DNA from: Anaerolineales bacterium
Lineage (GTDB): Bacteria > Chloroflexota > Anaerolineae > Anaerolineales > Villigracilaceae
Direction: 5' to 3'
DNA: 28,774 bases
NCBI GenBank assembly: GCA_016928525.1
Contig: JAFGKO010000346.1
Span: 1 to 28,774 of the forward strand
Below are positions 1-7,287 of the stretch, one piece after another. The notes beneath the pieces were generated by a model, which was not told the DNA's origin, made no database searches, and saw nothing but the letters and a program-made list of their open reading frames with translations. Both the position numbers and the translations under genes were made by a program. Within the stretch, counting starts at the first letter, position 1. Each line of letters begins with the position of its first letter.

Positions 1-390
1 GATGATTATGCCCACCACCCCACCGAGATCATGGCAACGCTGTCGGCAGCGCGGGCGCGTTATCCCGGTCGCCGCATTGTAGCCGTCTGGCAGCCGCATA
101 CTTACTCGCGCACGCAGACGCTCTTCGCCGAGTTCAGCCGCGCCTTCAAAGACGCGGATGAAGTTATCGTCAGCGAGGTATATGCCTCCCGCGAAGCAAT
201 GCAAGATTTCACTTCTGCGGAGGTTGTCAGCGCCATGCCACATGCGTCCGCGCGTTTTATCGCGACCTTGCAGGAAATCAGTCAGTATCTGATCGACCAC
301 CTCCAACCTGGCGATGTGTTGCTGGTGCTCTCCGCCGGGGATGCCGACCAGATCAGCACGGATGTGCTGGCCGGCTTAAAGAAAAGGTAG
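1..390 (+). CDS. murC: UDP-N-acetylmuramate--L-alanine ligase MurC, C-terminal part
   Basis: MurC adds L-alanine to UDP-MurNAc in the cytoplasm, the first peptide step of peptidoglycan precursor synthesis. The 5' end lies outside the window. The first visible codons read DDYAHHPTEI, matching the conserved Mur ligase signature D-D-Y-x-H-H-P-T-E, which sits near the border of the central and C-terminal domains. The remaining 129 codons fit the C-terminal Rossmann-like domain, ending in a D-A-D-Q-I segment before a TAG stop. The reading frame is open from base 1, so the internal ATG at 31 is not the start. It heads a run of cell wall and division genes (murB, ddl, ftsQ, ftsA, ftsZ), which supports the call. 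Confidence 0.95.
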   Translation, partial: DDYAHHPTEIMATLSAARARYPGRRIVAVWQPHTYSRTQTLFAEFSRAFKDADEVIVSEVYASREAMQDFTSAEVVSAMPHASARFIATLQEISQYLIDHLQPGDVLLVLSAGDADQISTDVLAGLKKR

Positions 391-396
391 GAAGTC

Positions 397-588
397 ATGG
401 CTAAAGAAGAGAAAAAACGCACCTACGAATCCGAGACCCTTGCCCTGCCCCCATTACAGATGGTCTTGGTCGATGCCAAAAAGTACCAACGCAAACGCTC
501 GACCAAAAAAGAAAACAAGAAAGATGACAAAGATTTCAACGAAGAAACTGTCATGCGGATTATCGACAAGTTGATTGCGAAAGAATAA
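397..588 (+). CDS. Small charged protein of unknown function in the dcw cluster
   Basis: This is a 63-residue protein that I do not recognise. It starts 6 nt after the murC stop and has an AGGA-type ribosome binding site just upstream. The N-terminal tip is Lys/Glu rich, residues about 15-28 are a short hydrophobic stretch (L-A-L-P-P-L-Q-M-V-L-V), residues 29-46 are strongly basic and lysine rich, and the last 15 residues could form an amphipathic helix (V-M-R-I-I-D-K-L-I). There is no membrane segment or cysteine motif. The position between murC and murB suggests co-transcription with the wall genes, but that is inference. It is probably a real gene given its spacing and Shine-Dalgarno; a spurious ORF is possible. 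Confidence 0.6.
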   Translation: MAKEEKKRTYESETLALPPLQMVLVDAKKYQRKRSTKKENKKDDKDFNEETVMRIIDKLIAKE

Positions 589-607
589 TTCATCCTCGCT
601 GAGCGGA

Positions 608-641
608 GGTCAAGCGGCGGAGTTTTTCCGCCGAATTGACC
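608..641 (+). repeat. Stem-loop between the small ORF and murB
   Basis: An outer stem GGTCAA (608-613) pairs with TTGACC (636-641), and an inner 7-bp stem CGGCGGA (615-621) pairs with TCCGCCG (627-633) around a GTTTT loop. No T-run follows, so it is not a classic intrinsic terminator. It may be a dispersed palindromic repeat or an RNA-processing site within the cluster. Confidence 0.55.
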
Positions 642-667
642 GCAGTCGAAGCGCCAGAAACAACAGT

Positions 668-695
668 CCTTCGACTGCGCTACGCTACGCTCAGG
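668..695 (+). repeat. Dispersed repeat of the CTTCGAC...CTCAGG type
   Basis: The sequence starts CCTTCGACTGCGC and ends CGCTCAGG, with a TACGC unit duplicated in the middle. It is the same repeat type, in the opposite orientation, as those at 6493-6509 and 8374-8392. The murB start codon is only 10 nt further on, so the CAGGA at the repeat end is the closest thing murB has to a ribosome binding site. Confidence 0.6.
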
Positions 696-705
696 AACAA
701 TAACA

Positions 706-1626
706 ATGTCTATGCCCACCACCCTGCCCCTCCCCACCCTGCGCGCCGCATTTGGCGACCGGTTGCAAGAGAATGTATCGCTTGCGCCGTATACCAGTGC
801 GCGCATCGGCGGCCCCGCGGATGCACTGCTCACCGTAACGTCGGCTGATGAAATCGCCGAGACGATAACCCGCCTTTGGGAGTTGGATATCCCCTACATC
901 ATCCTGGGCGGCGGCTCGAATGTGCTGGTCAGCGACAGGGGTGTGCGCGGGGTGGTGGTATTGAACCGGGCCAAAGATGTCCGCTTCGATAGTGGAAGCA
1001 AGCCCAGGGTCCGGGCAGAAGCGGGAGTGGTGATCGCTAATCTGGCGCGCCGAGCTGCATCCCACGGACTGGCCGGGCTGGAATGGGCGGCAGCTGTCCC
1101 AGGTACCGTCGGTGGCGCGGTTTACGGCAATGCAGGCGCATTTGGCGGTGATATGGCTGGTAGTCTTATCCAGGCAGAACTGCTGACAGAACAGGGTCGC
1201 GAAGTCTGGCCGATCGAAAAGATGGAATATGATTACCGTTCTTCGGTTTTGAAACGCCAAACCTTAAAATACGTAGTCCTTTCGGCCCAATTGCGCCTGG
1301 AACACAGCACAAAAGAGGCGGTGTCTGTTAAAATCGGTGAATTCAGCGAGCGCCGAAAGGCCACGCAACCGCCGGGCGCCAGCATGGGTTCGATGTTCAA
1401 GAACCCGCCAGGCGATTTTGCCGGACGGTTGATCGAGTCTGCGGGACTGAAAGGCACCCGCATCGGCACCGCTGAGATCAGCCCGGTGCACGCCAACTTT
1501 TTCATCAATCACGGCCAGACTAAAGCGGAGGATGTCCGCGCGCTCGTGAATCTGGCGCAAAAGACGGTTGCCGAGAAGTTTGGTGTTAACCTGGAATTAG
1601 AGATTGAATTGATTGGTGAGTGGTAA
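706..1626 (+). CDS. murB: UDP-N-acetylenolpyruvoylglucosamine reductase MurB
   Basis: A cytoplasmic FAD enzyme that uses NADPH to reduce UDP-GlcNAc-enolpyruvate to UDP-MurNAc, the second committed step of peptidoglycan synthesis. The 306-residue length fits the family. Visible motifs are the FAD-binding ARIGGPADALL, GGGSNVLVSD and P-G-T-V-G-G-A-V-Y-G-N-A-G-A, then YRSS, the catalytic-serine segment G-S-M-F-K-N-P, and a C-terminal ELEIELIGEW that carries the family's second acid. The start at 706 is chosen because the conserved N-terminus follows directly; an ATG two codons later is an alternative. The Shine-Dalgarno is weak and lies within a dispersed repeat. The stop is 3 nt before ddl, so the two are surely co-transcribed. 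Confidence 0.96.
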   Translation: MSMPTTLPLPTLRAAFGDRLQENVSLAPYTSARIGGPADALLTVTSADEIAETITRLWELDIPYIILGGGSNVLVSDRGVRGVVVLNRAKDVRFDSGSKPRVRAEAGVVIANLARRAASHGLAGLEWAAAVPGTVGGAVYGNAGAFGGDMAGSLIQAELLTEQGREVWPIEKMEYDYRSSVLKRQTLKYVVLSAQLRLEHSTKEAVSVKIGEFSERRKATQPPGASMGSMFKNPPGDFAGRLIESAGLKGTRIGTAEISPVHANFFINHGQTKAEDVRALVNLAQKTVAEKFGVNLELEIELIGEW

Positions 1627-1629
1627 GCA

Positions 1630-2748
1630 ATGATAGGCAGTGACCGCAAACTCAAGATAGCTGTCCTCTTCGGAGGGCGTTCAGGCGAACATGAGGTCTC
1701 GCTCATGTCCGCGCGGTCGGTGCTGTCTGTGCTTGACCCGGCCAGGTATGAAGTCACCCAGGTCGGCATTACGCGCGATGGACGCTGGTACACCGGCCCA
1801 GATGCCATTGACAAACTGGAGAACGGTAAAACGGATACACTGGAACACGTGATTCTCAGCCCTGATCCTTCAGAAAGCGGTCTTTACGCAATACGCGATA
1901 CGCAATATGTGAAACTCACTGACATCGATGTCTTCTTCCCCGTTATGCACGGCACGTATTCTGAAGATGGCACTATGCAGGGCTTGCTCGAAATGGCCGA
2001 TGTAGCTTACGTTGGTGCGGGCGTTGTTGGTTCTTCGGTGGGCATGGACAAGGGCATCTTCAAAGACGTGATGATCGCCAACAACATCCCCGTAGTGGAT
2101 ACGCTGGTCGTCCTGCGTCGCAAAATCGAACAGGACATGGAAACCGTCATCCGCAATGCTGAAAAAATGAGCGGCTATCCACTCTTTACTAAACCCGCCA
2201 ACCTGGGTTCATCCGTTGGGGTGACCAAGTGCAACAACCGTTCCGACCTGCAAGAGGGCTTGATCGAAGCAGCTTCCTACGACCGGCGCGTGCTGATTCA
2301 ACGCGGCATCAAAAATGCCCGCGAGATCGAAGTCAGCGTGTTGGGCAACGATGACCCGCAAGCCTCCGTACCCGGCGAAGTGGAACCCAGTCGCGAATTC
2401 TACTCGTACGAATCCAAGTACGTAGACGGCACTTCCGGGCTACTCATCCCTGCCCCGCTGCCCGCTGAAACAATCGAACTTATCCGGCAAATCGCCGTCC
2501 GCGCCTATAAAGCCATCGATTGCGCCGGGATGGCGCGCGTCGATTTCTTCGTCGAAAAAGACACGAACGCCATCTACCTGAACGAAGTCAACACCATCCC
2601 TGGCTTCACCCAGATCAGTATGTACCCCAAGCTGTGGGATGCCAGCGGCCTGACCTATGCCAAACTGGTCGACCGCCTGATCGAACTGGCTCTGGAGCGC
2701 AAAGCCGAGCGTGACCGCATCAAGCACGAATACCGGAGCAAGGCATGA
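1630..2748 (+). CDS. ddl: D-alanine--D-alanine ligase
   Basis: An ATP-grasp ligase that joins two D-alanines for the peptidoglycan stem peptide. The 372 residues match the longer DdlA-type enzymes. Motifs seen: N-terminal V-L-F-G-G-R-S-G-E-H-E-V-S, then D-V-F-F-P-V-M-H-G-T-Y-S-E-D-G-T-M-Q-G, the ATP-grasp core K-P-A-N-L-G-S-S-V-G-V, an E-I-E-V-S-V-L-G strand, and the metal-binding N-E-V-N-T-I-P-G-F-T near the C-terminus. The gene begins 3 nt after murB and its stop overlaps the ftsQ start (ATGA). Residues 86-94 (YAIRDTQYV) are encoded by a 7-bp tandem repeat that sits in the variable segment before the second motif; it should not disturb the active site. Confidence 0.96.
   Translation: MIGSDRKLKIAVLFGGRSGEHEVSLMSARSVLSVLDPARYEVTQVGITRDGRWYTGPDAIDKLENGKTDTLEHVILSPDPSESGLYAIRDTQYVKLTDIDVFFPVMHGTYSEDGTMQGLLEMADVAYVGAGVVGSSVGMDKGIFKDVMIANNIPVVDTLVVLRRKIEQDMETVIRNAEKMSGYPLFTKPANLGSSVGVTKCNNRSDLQEGLIEAASYDRRVLIQRGIKNAREIEVSVLGNDDPQASVPGEVEPSREFYSYESKYVDGTSGLLIPAPLPAETIELIRQIAVRAYKAIDCAGMARVDFFVEKDTNAIYLNEVNTIPGFTQISMYPKLWDASGLTYAKLVDRLIELALERKAERDRIKHEYRSKA
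1885..1912 (+). repeat. 7-bp tandem repeat inside ddl
   Basis: Three copies of TACGCAA (the middle one with G at position 6) occupy 1885-1905, followed by a diverged fourth copy at 1906-1912. Three units make 21 bp, so the frame is kept and the repeat is translated as YAIRDTQ. A second 7-bp repeat with a different unit lies in the RlmI-like gene at 8179-8213. Confidence 0.8.
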
Positions 2749-3878
2749 GCGAGAAAAAGGCCTTCTCCCGCTCCGAAGTCGTGCGCCAACGCCGCCTGGA
2801 ACAACTGCGGCAACAGCAACAACAGGAGCACCGGCAACAGGTAAGCGTGCAACGGCAGCCACGTGCGCCACGCCCGCAGAAAAAGCAGTCCCGGACAAAG
2901 AGCGGCTACCGTGAACTGCCGCCCATCATCGCGCGCGGCGTGGTCAACGACTTTGCCGTTGAGCGCCGCAAGAAGGCCGGGAAACGACGTTTCAACGCCG
3001 CCATCAGCTTACCGCGTCCCAAGCTCCGCTCACTTTCACTGCCGCGCATGAGAATCCACATCAGATGGCGTTTGCTCTCCTTCTTCCTGGTGTTACTCTT
3101 TGGGACCGGCCTATACCTGTTCTGGAGCAGGCCCGAATTCCGCGTGACTACTGCGCAAGTGATAGGCAACCAGCGCATCTCAGCGGACGAGATCAACGGT
3201 GTGCTGGACCTGAATGGGTATCCTGTCTTCATGCTCGTCCCTGACCAGATCGAGATGCGCGTGCTTCGCAACTATCCCGAGCTTGCCTCCGTCGATGTAA
3301 CCATTTCCCTGCCCAACGTCGTTACCGTCAATGTGGCCGAACGGCAGCCGGTCATCTTGTGGCAGCAAGATGACGGCTACACCTGGATCGATGAAACGGG
3401 AACAGCCTTTCGTCCACGGGGTGAAGCGCCAGGCCTGATCGTTGTCCAGGCCTTGAGCGCACCGCCAGCCCTGTCCACTCCTGTTCCGGCCAGCCTTGAC
3501 ACGGACGAGACAGAGCAAGCGCCGGTGAGCGTCCCAGATGAAGACCTGCTGACCCCTGCTCCTTTCATCTCCATGGAGACGGTCAAAGCGCTTATAGCAT
3601 TGGCTCCCCACGTTCCACCGGGAACGCCTATTTTGTACGATCCGACTACGGGTCTCAGTTGGGCAGACGGGCGTGGCTGGCAAGCTGTCTTCGGCCTTAG
3701 CGGAGAAGACACCGAAATAAAAGTCCTCGTGTACCGGGCCATGGTCGATTGGCTGGCACAACGTGGTATCCGGCCCATCCTGATCAATGTGGCTTACCCC
3801 AGCGCCCCTTTTTATCGCGTGGAGCAGGCAGAACAAGTGGAGCAAGTTGAAGTCGAAACGGATTTGGTAGAGCAATAG
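2745..3878 (+). CDS. ftsQ: Cell division protein FtsQ/DivIB
   Basis: A bitopic division protein that scaffolds the divisome from outside the membrane. The 377-residue protein has a long Gln/Arg/Lys-rich cytoplasmic N-terminus (about residues 1-105), one membrane helix near 107-127 (L-L-S-F-F-L-V-L-L-F-G-T-G-L-Y-L-F), and a POTRA-type domain starting F-R-V-T-T-A-Q-V-I-G-N. This is followed by the beta domain with V-N-V-A-E-R-Q-P and T-W-I-D-E-T-G-T-A-F. A Pro/Thr/Glu-rich insert of about 50 residues (roughly 230-275) and an acidic Glu/Val/Gln C-terminus are additions to the family core. The start overlaps the ddl stop by 4 nt, which implies translational coupling. Position between ddl and ftsA is the standard dcw order. 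Confidence 0.92.
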   Translation: MSEKKAFSRSEVVRQRRLEQLRQQQQQEHRQQVSVQRQPRAPRPQKKQSRTKSGYRELPPIIARGVVNDFAVERRKKAGKRRFNAAISLPRPKLRSLSLPRMRIHIRWRLLSFFLVLLFGTGLYLFWSRPEFRVTTAQVIGNQRISADEINGVLDLNGYPVFMLVPDQIEMRVLRNYPELASVDVTISLPNVVTVNVAERQPVILWQQDDGYTWIDETGTAFRPRGEAPGLIVVQALSAPPALSTPVPASLDTDETEQAPVSVPDEDLLTPAPFISMETVKALIALAPHVPPGTPILYDPTTGLSWADGRGWQAVFGLSGEDTEIKVLVYRAMVDWLAQRGIRPILINVAYPSAPFYRVEQAEQVEQVEVETDLVEQ

Positions 3879-3880
3879 CC

Positions 3881-5110
3881 ATGGAAGAGATTGTTGTAGG
3901 AATTGACGTCGGTACGACCAAAGTCTGCACCCTTGTCGGGCGGATCGAAGATGAAAACTCTATCCGTATTCTGGGCGTGGGCATTGAGCCATCAGAAGGC
4001 ATCAAAAAAGGCACCATTGTAGACCTGGATGCGGCCTCACAGTCCATCACGCGCTCGGTGAAGCGTGCCGAGAGCACCTCTGGCCTGGAAATTACCACCG
4101 CGTTGGTCAGTATGGCAGGCGCGCACGTTTCTTCCGTCAACAGCCGCGGCTCAGTGGGCGTTAGCAATGGATTGATCGAAGAATACGATGTTTTGCGCGT
4201 CCTGGACCAGGCGCGCGCCGTGGCTATCCCTCATGACCGCGAGATCGTGCATGTCATCCAGCGCGGCTTTTCGGTAGATGGTCAGGATGGCATCCGCTCG
4301 CCAGTCGGGATGCATGGGTATCGTCTGGAAGTGGAAGCGCACATCATCACCGCCGCCAACGCCACTGTGGACAACTTGCGAAAATGCGTCGAAGCAGCAG
4401 GCGTGAAGATCCAGCAATTCGTGCTCAATCCACTGGCTTCAGCAGAAGTAGTGCTGACAGACCAGGAACGCGAGATGGGCGTAGCGGTATGCGACATCGG
4501 CGGCGGCACCACTGACCTGGCCATCTATGTCGACGGCGACGTGTGGCACACCATGGTGCTGGCCGTAGGCGGCAATCACGTCACGCAGGATGTGGCGCAT
4601 GGTCTGCGCCTGCCTGTAGCACAAGCGGAAGAAATCAAAAAGCAACACGGGCACGCCGTGCGTGGTGAGGTCGGCGCGGACGAATATTTCAGCATCCGTC
4701 CCTTTGGCGAGGAGCATGCGGTACAGATCAACCGCCAGGATCTGGCGCACATCATCGAAGCGCGTGTGGAAGAGATTTTCCGCTTGACCCTGCAAGAGAT
4801 CAAGCGTTCTGGTTATGACGGCCTTTTGCCAGCCGGGATGGTTCTCACCGGCGGCACCAGCTCCCTGCCAGGCATCAAGCGCATCGCCAGTGAAGTGCTT
4901 GGCCTGCCCGTCCGCACGGCGGAACCAAAGAACCTGGTTGGCCTGGTAGACCGTCTCAATTCGCCAGCCTATTCGACCAGTGTGGGCTTGTTACGCTGGG
5001 CATTGACCATGCACGCCCATGCAATGATACCCGGGCCACGAGGCCCAAAAGGAGAGAAGCGTATGGATTTTAGTTTTGTGAAGAAATGGCTCGACAGGTT
5101 ATTACCATAG
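3881..5110 (+). CDS. ftsA: Cell division protein FtsA
   Basis: An actin-like ATPase that tethers FtsZ filaments to the inner face of the membrane. The 409-residue length is typical. The phosphate-1 loop [10 protein letters not shown] opens the protein, phosphate-2 appears as [10 protein letters not shown], and the adenosine motif as [10 protein letters not shown]. The SHS2-type 1C domain lies between about residues 85 and 165. The last 15 residues ([15 protein letters not shown]) form an amphipathic helix, as expected for the membrane-targeting sequence. The gene starts 2 nt after the ftsQ stop with no clear Shine-Dalgarno, so it is probably translated by coupling. Confidence 0.96.
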   Translation: MEEIVVGIDVGTTKVCTLVGRIEDENSIRILGVGIEPSEGIKKGTIVDLDAASQSITRSVKRAESTSGLEITTALVSMAGAHVSSVNSRGSVGVSNGLIEEYDVLRVLDQARAVAIPHDREIVHVIQRGFSVDGQDGIRSPVGMHGYRLEVEAHIITAANATVDNLRKCVEAAGVKIQQFVLNPLASAEVVLTDQEREMGVAVCDIGGGTTDLAIYVDGDVWHTMVLAVGGNHVTQDVAHGLRLPVAQAEEIKKQHGHAVRGEVGADEYFSIRPFGEEHAVQINRQDLAHIIEARVEEIFRLTLQEIKRSGYDGLLPAGMVLTGGTSSLPGIKRIASEVLGLPVRTAEPKNLVGLVDRLNSPAYSTSVGLLRWALTMHAHAMIPGPRGPKGEKRMDFSFVKKWLDRLLP

Positions 5111-5116
5111 TTTAGG

Positions 5117-5156
5117 AATTCCGCACACGAAACCGGAATTATTTATAGCAAGGAGG
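5117..5156 (+). promoter_or_regulatory. Stem-loop and strong ribosome binding site before ftsZ
   Basis: A 7-bp stem AATTCCG (5117-5123) pairs with CGGAATT (5134-5140) around a 10-nt loop. It is followed by an A/T-rich spacer and AGGAGG at 5151-5156, 6 nt before the ftsZ ATG. This is the strongest Shine-Dalgarno in the cluster and fits the need for far more FtsZ than FtsA. Whether the hairpin stabilises or processes the mRNA is unknown. Confidence 0.6.
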
Positions 5157-5162
5157 AACCTA

Positions 5163-6320
5163 ATGGACTCGACCAAGAAACAGCAAGTAGCTAGTGAAAC
5201 CTTCGCCCGCATCAAAGTCATCGGTGTCGGAGGAGGCGGCTCAAACGCCGTCAATCGTATGATCGAAGAGGGCATTCAGGGCGTTGAATTCATCGCTGTC
5301 AACACCGATGCGCAAGCCCTGAATCTCTCGAAGGCGCCTATACGCGTCCGCCTGGGCGACAAGCTCACCCGCGGCCTGGGCGCAGGCGGCGATCCTGAAA
5401 TCGGGCGCAAGGCCGCTGAAGAATCAGCCGACGAGTTGTACAACGTCCTGAAAGGCTCTGACATGGCCTTCGTCACAGCCGGTATGGGCGGCGGTACGGG
5501 CACCGGCGCGGCTCCCGTAGTTGCGCAGGTCGCAAAAGAATGCGGCGCATTGACCATCGGCGTGGTCACCCGTCCCTTCACTTTCGAAGGCGCCCGGCGC
5601 ATGCAATCTTCCGAAGCGGGTATCGGCAAGCTCAAAGAACATGCCCACACCCTGATCGCCATCCCCAATGACCGCCTGCTGCAAATCGCGGACAAGCGCT
5701 CCAGCCTGCAGGATGCCTTCCGCCTGGCGGATGATGTGCTGCACCAGGGCATTCAGGGCATTTCCGAACTTATCACCATTCCCGGTTTGATCAACCTGGA
5801 TTTCGCCGATGTTAAGACAATCATGTCCGAAGGCGGAGCAGCTTTGATGGCGGTCGGAACCGGCACCGGCGAAGACCGGGCCAAGAACGCTGCTGAGCAG
5901 GCCATCTCCAGCCAGTTGTTGGACATCACCATTGACGGCGCGCGCGGCGTGCTGTTCAACGTAACCGGCGGCCCGAACATGACCCTGTTCGAGGTCAATC
6001 AGGCGGCTGCTATTATCCGTGAGACCGCGCACCCAGATGTCAACATGATCTTCGGCGCGGTCATCGACCCGAACATGGCCGACGATATCCGCATCACCGT
6101 TATCGCGACCGGTTTCGAACGCAGCGGCGTGCCGCGCCGTATGCTGGAACGAACGTCATCGCGGACACCCGAACCACGACAGGCGCATTTCATCCAGCCA
6201 CGGGAATCGGTCAATGTCAGCGCGGACGTGCAACCGGGCAGCGAATCCCGGTCTGCTGCGCCGCCATCGGTCAACAGCGACGATCTGGATATACCAACCT
6301 TCTTGAGAAACCGTCGGTAG
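5163..6320 (+). CDS. ftsZ: Cell division protein FtsZ
   Basis: The tubulin-like GTPase that forms the cytokinetic Z ring. The 385-residue protein has the nucleotide loop [10 protein letters not shown] (about 21-30), the tubulin signature GGGTGTGAA (109-117), and the T7 catalytic loop in [12 protein letters not shown] variable Pro/Ser-rich linker follows, then the conserved C-terminal peptide [13 protein letters not shown], which binds FtsA and other anchors. The terminal R-N-R-R is basic, as common outside Proteobacteria. An AGGAGG sits 6 nt upstream, which fixes the start. It is the last gene of the division cluster; the following 300 nt contain no gene. Confidence 0.98.
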   Translation: MDSTKKQQVASETFARIKVIGVGGGGSNAVNRMIEEGIQGVEFIAVNTDAQALNLSKAPIRVRLGDKLTRGLGAGGDPEIGRKAAEESADELYNVLKGSDMAFVTAGMGGGTGTGAAPVVAQVAKECGALTIGVVTRPFTFEGARRMQSSEAGIGKLKEHAHTLIAIPNDRLLQIADKRSSLQDAFRLADDVLHQGIQGISELITIPGLINLDFADVKTIMSEGGAALMAVGTGTGEDRAKNAAEQAISSQLLDITIDGARGVLFNVTGGPNMTLFEVNQAAAIIRETAHPDVNMIFGAVIDPNMADDIRITVIATGFERSGVPRRMLERTSSRTPEPRQAHFIQPRESVNVSADVQPGSESRSAAPPSVNSDDLDIPTFLRNRR

Positions 6321-6324
6321 TTTC

Positions 6325-6339
6325 AAACCTTAAAGGTTT
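6325..6339 (+). repeat. 15-bp palindrome after ftsZ
   Basis: AAACCTTAAAGGTTT is a perfect palindrome around a central A, 4 nt after the ftsZ stop, followed by T and a small CCCC-TTCG-GGG hairpin. It resembles the AAACCTGACAGGTTT units at 26701-26763 (same outer six bases each side), so it may belong to the same repeat family. A role as a weak ftsZ terminator is possible. Confidence 0.5.
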
Positions 6340-6413
6340 TGCCCCCTTCGGGGATGCTTTACATAAATCTTAGGGTTTGAGAGCTACCGTTAGGTCGGTC
6401 CATCCCTTTTTGC

Positions 6414-6458
6414 CAGGGCGGTCACCGCGTGTCTGGGCGAGACATGCGGGCCGTCCTG
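6414..6458 (+). ncRNA. Candidate structured RNA or strong hairpin of unknown type
   Basis: In the 300-nt gap after ftsZ, CAGGGCGGTC (6414-6423) pairs with GGCCGTCCTG (6449-6458) and CGCGTGTCT (6426-6434) pairs with AGACATGCG (6440-6448). The 5-nt loop is GGGCG and only a 2-nt AC bulge interrupts the stem. That is 19 base pairs including three G-U pairs. The G-U pairs and the bulge look more like RNA structure than a DNA palindrome. No T-run follows, so it is not a simple terminator. I do not recognise it as 6S, SRP, tmRNA, RNase P RNA or a known riboswitch. The strand is assumed from the neighbouring genes. Confidence 0.4.
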
Positions 6459-6492
6459 TGCGTTAATCCCACTCCCATCCGCCGGAGTTTAT

Positions 6493-6509
6493 CCTGAGCT
6501 TGCCGAAGG
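6493..6509 (-). repeat. Dispersed repeat CCTGAGC...GAAGG
   Basis: CCTGAGCTTGCCGAAGG matches, with two changes, the repeat inside the RlmI-like gene at 8374-8392, and is the reverse-orientation relative of 668-695. No coding sequence is here. Confidence 0.55.
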
Positions 6510-6513
6510 GGCA

Positions 6514-6579
6514 CCCTCCCCCATTTTCGCTGAAGTTCGCATTCTCTAATTTTTATCACGACGCGAAAATGGGGGAGGG
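6514..6579. repeat. 17-bp perfect inverted repeat
   Basis: CCCTCCCCCATTTTCGC (6514-6530) and its exact complement GCGAAAATGGGGGAGGG (6563-6579) flank a 32-nt A/T-rich spacer. The right arm runs on into CTGGGGAGGGG. The shape resembles a very small non-autonomous element or a long hairpin; no coding capacity and no obvious target duplication was seen. Confidence 0.65.
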
Positions 6580-6608
6580 CTGGGGAGGGGCCAAAGGGGG
6601 TTTTATGT

Positions 6609-6614
6609 TAAAAT
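6609..6614 (+). promoter_or_regulatory. -10 box for the 6621 gene, leaderless layout
   Basis: TAAAAT ends 6 nt before the ATG at 6621, so transcription would begin at or next to the start codon. No Shine-Dalgarno is evident at normal distance. The -35 region is G-rich and not recognisable. Confidence 0.4.
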
Positions 6615-6620
6615 AAGTAC

Positions 6621-7037
6621 ATGAAACCCCAACTCTCCGGAAATCACTACTCATATCAAAACCACCGTCGCCAATTCTGGTTACAAATCTTCCTGCCGAT
6701 GATCCTGGCGATATTGCTCATCATTGCCCTGGCAATCATTACAGGCGTGACTGCTTTCGGTGGAAACGGCGATTCCCCCCGCTGGGCGGCTATCTCCACT
6801 ATCTGGCTGGTCATCCCGGTCATGATTTTTGGTCTACTCTTTCTCGCCATCCTGGCCGGACTGGTCTATTTGCTGGCGCGAGGGTTGCAACTCCTACCAC
6901 CCTACTCTGCCAAGGCGCAATACTACGTCAACCGCGGGGCCAGCGAGACGAAGCATTTCTCAGATATGGCAACCAAACCCGTGCTATTATTAGAAGGGAT
7001 CAAAGCCAGCCTGAAAGCAATTTTTGGACGGAATTAG
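6621..7037 (+). CDS. Small two-helix membrane protein, unknown function
   Basis: A 138-residue protein that I do not recognise. It has two clear membrane helices, about residues 22-46 (I-F-L-P-M-I-L-A-I-L-L-I-I-A-L-A) and 60-88 (I-W-L-V-I-P-V-M-I-F-G-L-L-F-L-A), separated by a short loop. The cytoplasmic N-terminus is polar and aromatic, and the C-terminal tail of about 45 residues ends in a basic, possibly amphipathic segment. It precedes another small membrane protein by 23 nt on the same strand, so the two are probably one operon. A possible leaderless promoter lies directly upstream. Function unknown. Confidence 0.7.
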   Translation: MKPQLSGNHYSYQNHRRQFWLQIFLPMILAILLIIALAIITGVTAFGGNGDSPRWAAISTIWLVIPVMIFGLLFLAILAGLVYLLARGLQLLPPYSAKAQYYVNRGASETKHFSDMATKPVLLLEGIKASLKAIFGRN

Positions 7038-7060
7038 ATAATCAGGAAGGAATTCACGCA

Positions 7061-7255
7061 ATGGAAAACAAAAGCAAAACTTTGCTCATGGGCGCATTGA
7101 TCGGCGCTTTCACCGGTCTGCTTGCGGCCATGCTGCTCCAACGCCGCGCCGAGAAAGGTGAGCGTGAGACCGCCATCACCACCGGAGAGGGGCTAAAACT
7201 TGGCGTGCTGGTATTCGGTTTACTCAGAGCGATTGCATCGCTCGGTGATGATTAG
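7061..7255 (+). CDS. Small YtxH-like membrane protein
   Basis: A 64-residue protein with an N-terminal Lys-rich tip, one glycine-rich membrane helix at about residues 8-26 (L-L-M-G-A-L-I-G-A-F-T-G-L-L-A-A-M-L-L), a charged stretch R-R-A-E-K-G-E-R-E, and a second weakly hydrophobic segment at 45-58. The glycine-zipper style helix followed by a charged region recalls YtxH-type proteins, but that is a loose resemblance. AGGAAGGA lies upstream at a usable distance. It follows the 6621 gene closely and is ended by a hairpin repeat at 7259-7287. Confidence 0.65.
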   Translation: MENKSKTLLMGALIGAFTGLLAAMLLQRRAEKGERETAITTGEGLKLGVLVFGLLRAIASLGDD

Positions 7256-7258
7256 CCC

Positions 7259-7287
7259 GTAGGGACAGGTCTCAGGCCTGCTCCTAC
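7259..7287 (+). terminator. Hairpin repeat after the 7061 gene
   Basis: GTAGG (7259-7263) pairs with CCTAC (7283-7287) and CAGG (7266-7269) with CCTG (7277-7280), followed by AATTTTAT. It probably ends the small plus-strand operon. Its right arm contains the stop codon (7284-7286) of the minus-strand RlmI-like gene. Confidence 0.5.

Noticed and set aside
3180..3875. Open frame of 231 codons on the minus strand inside ftsQ
   Set aside because: It is fully antisense to ftsQ, has no ribosome binding site or recognisable motif, and reflects the codon bias of the real gene.
5424..6032. Open frame of 202 codons on the minus strand inside ftsZ
   Set aside because: It lies opposite the most conserved part of ftsZ and has no family features.
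6371..6390. CRISPR-repeat-like string GTTTGAGAGCTACC after ftsZ
   Set aside because: It occurs once, with no spacers or cas genes, so the likeness is chance.
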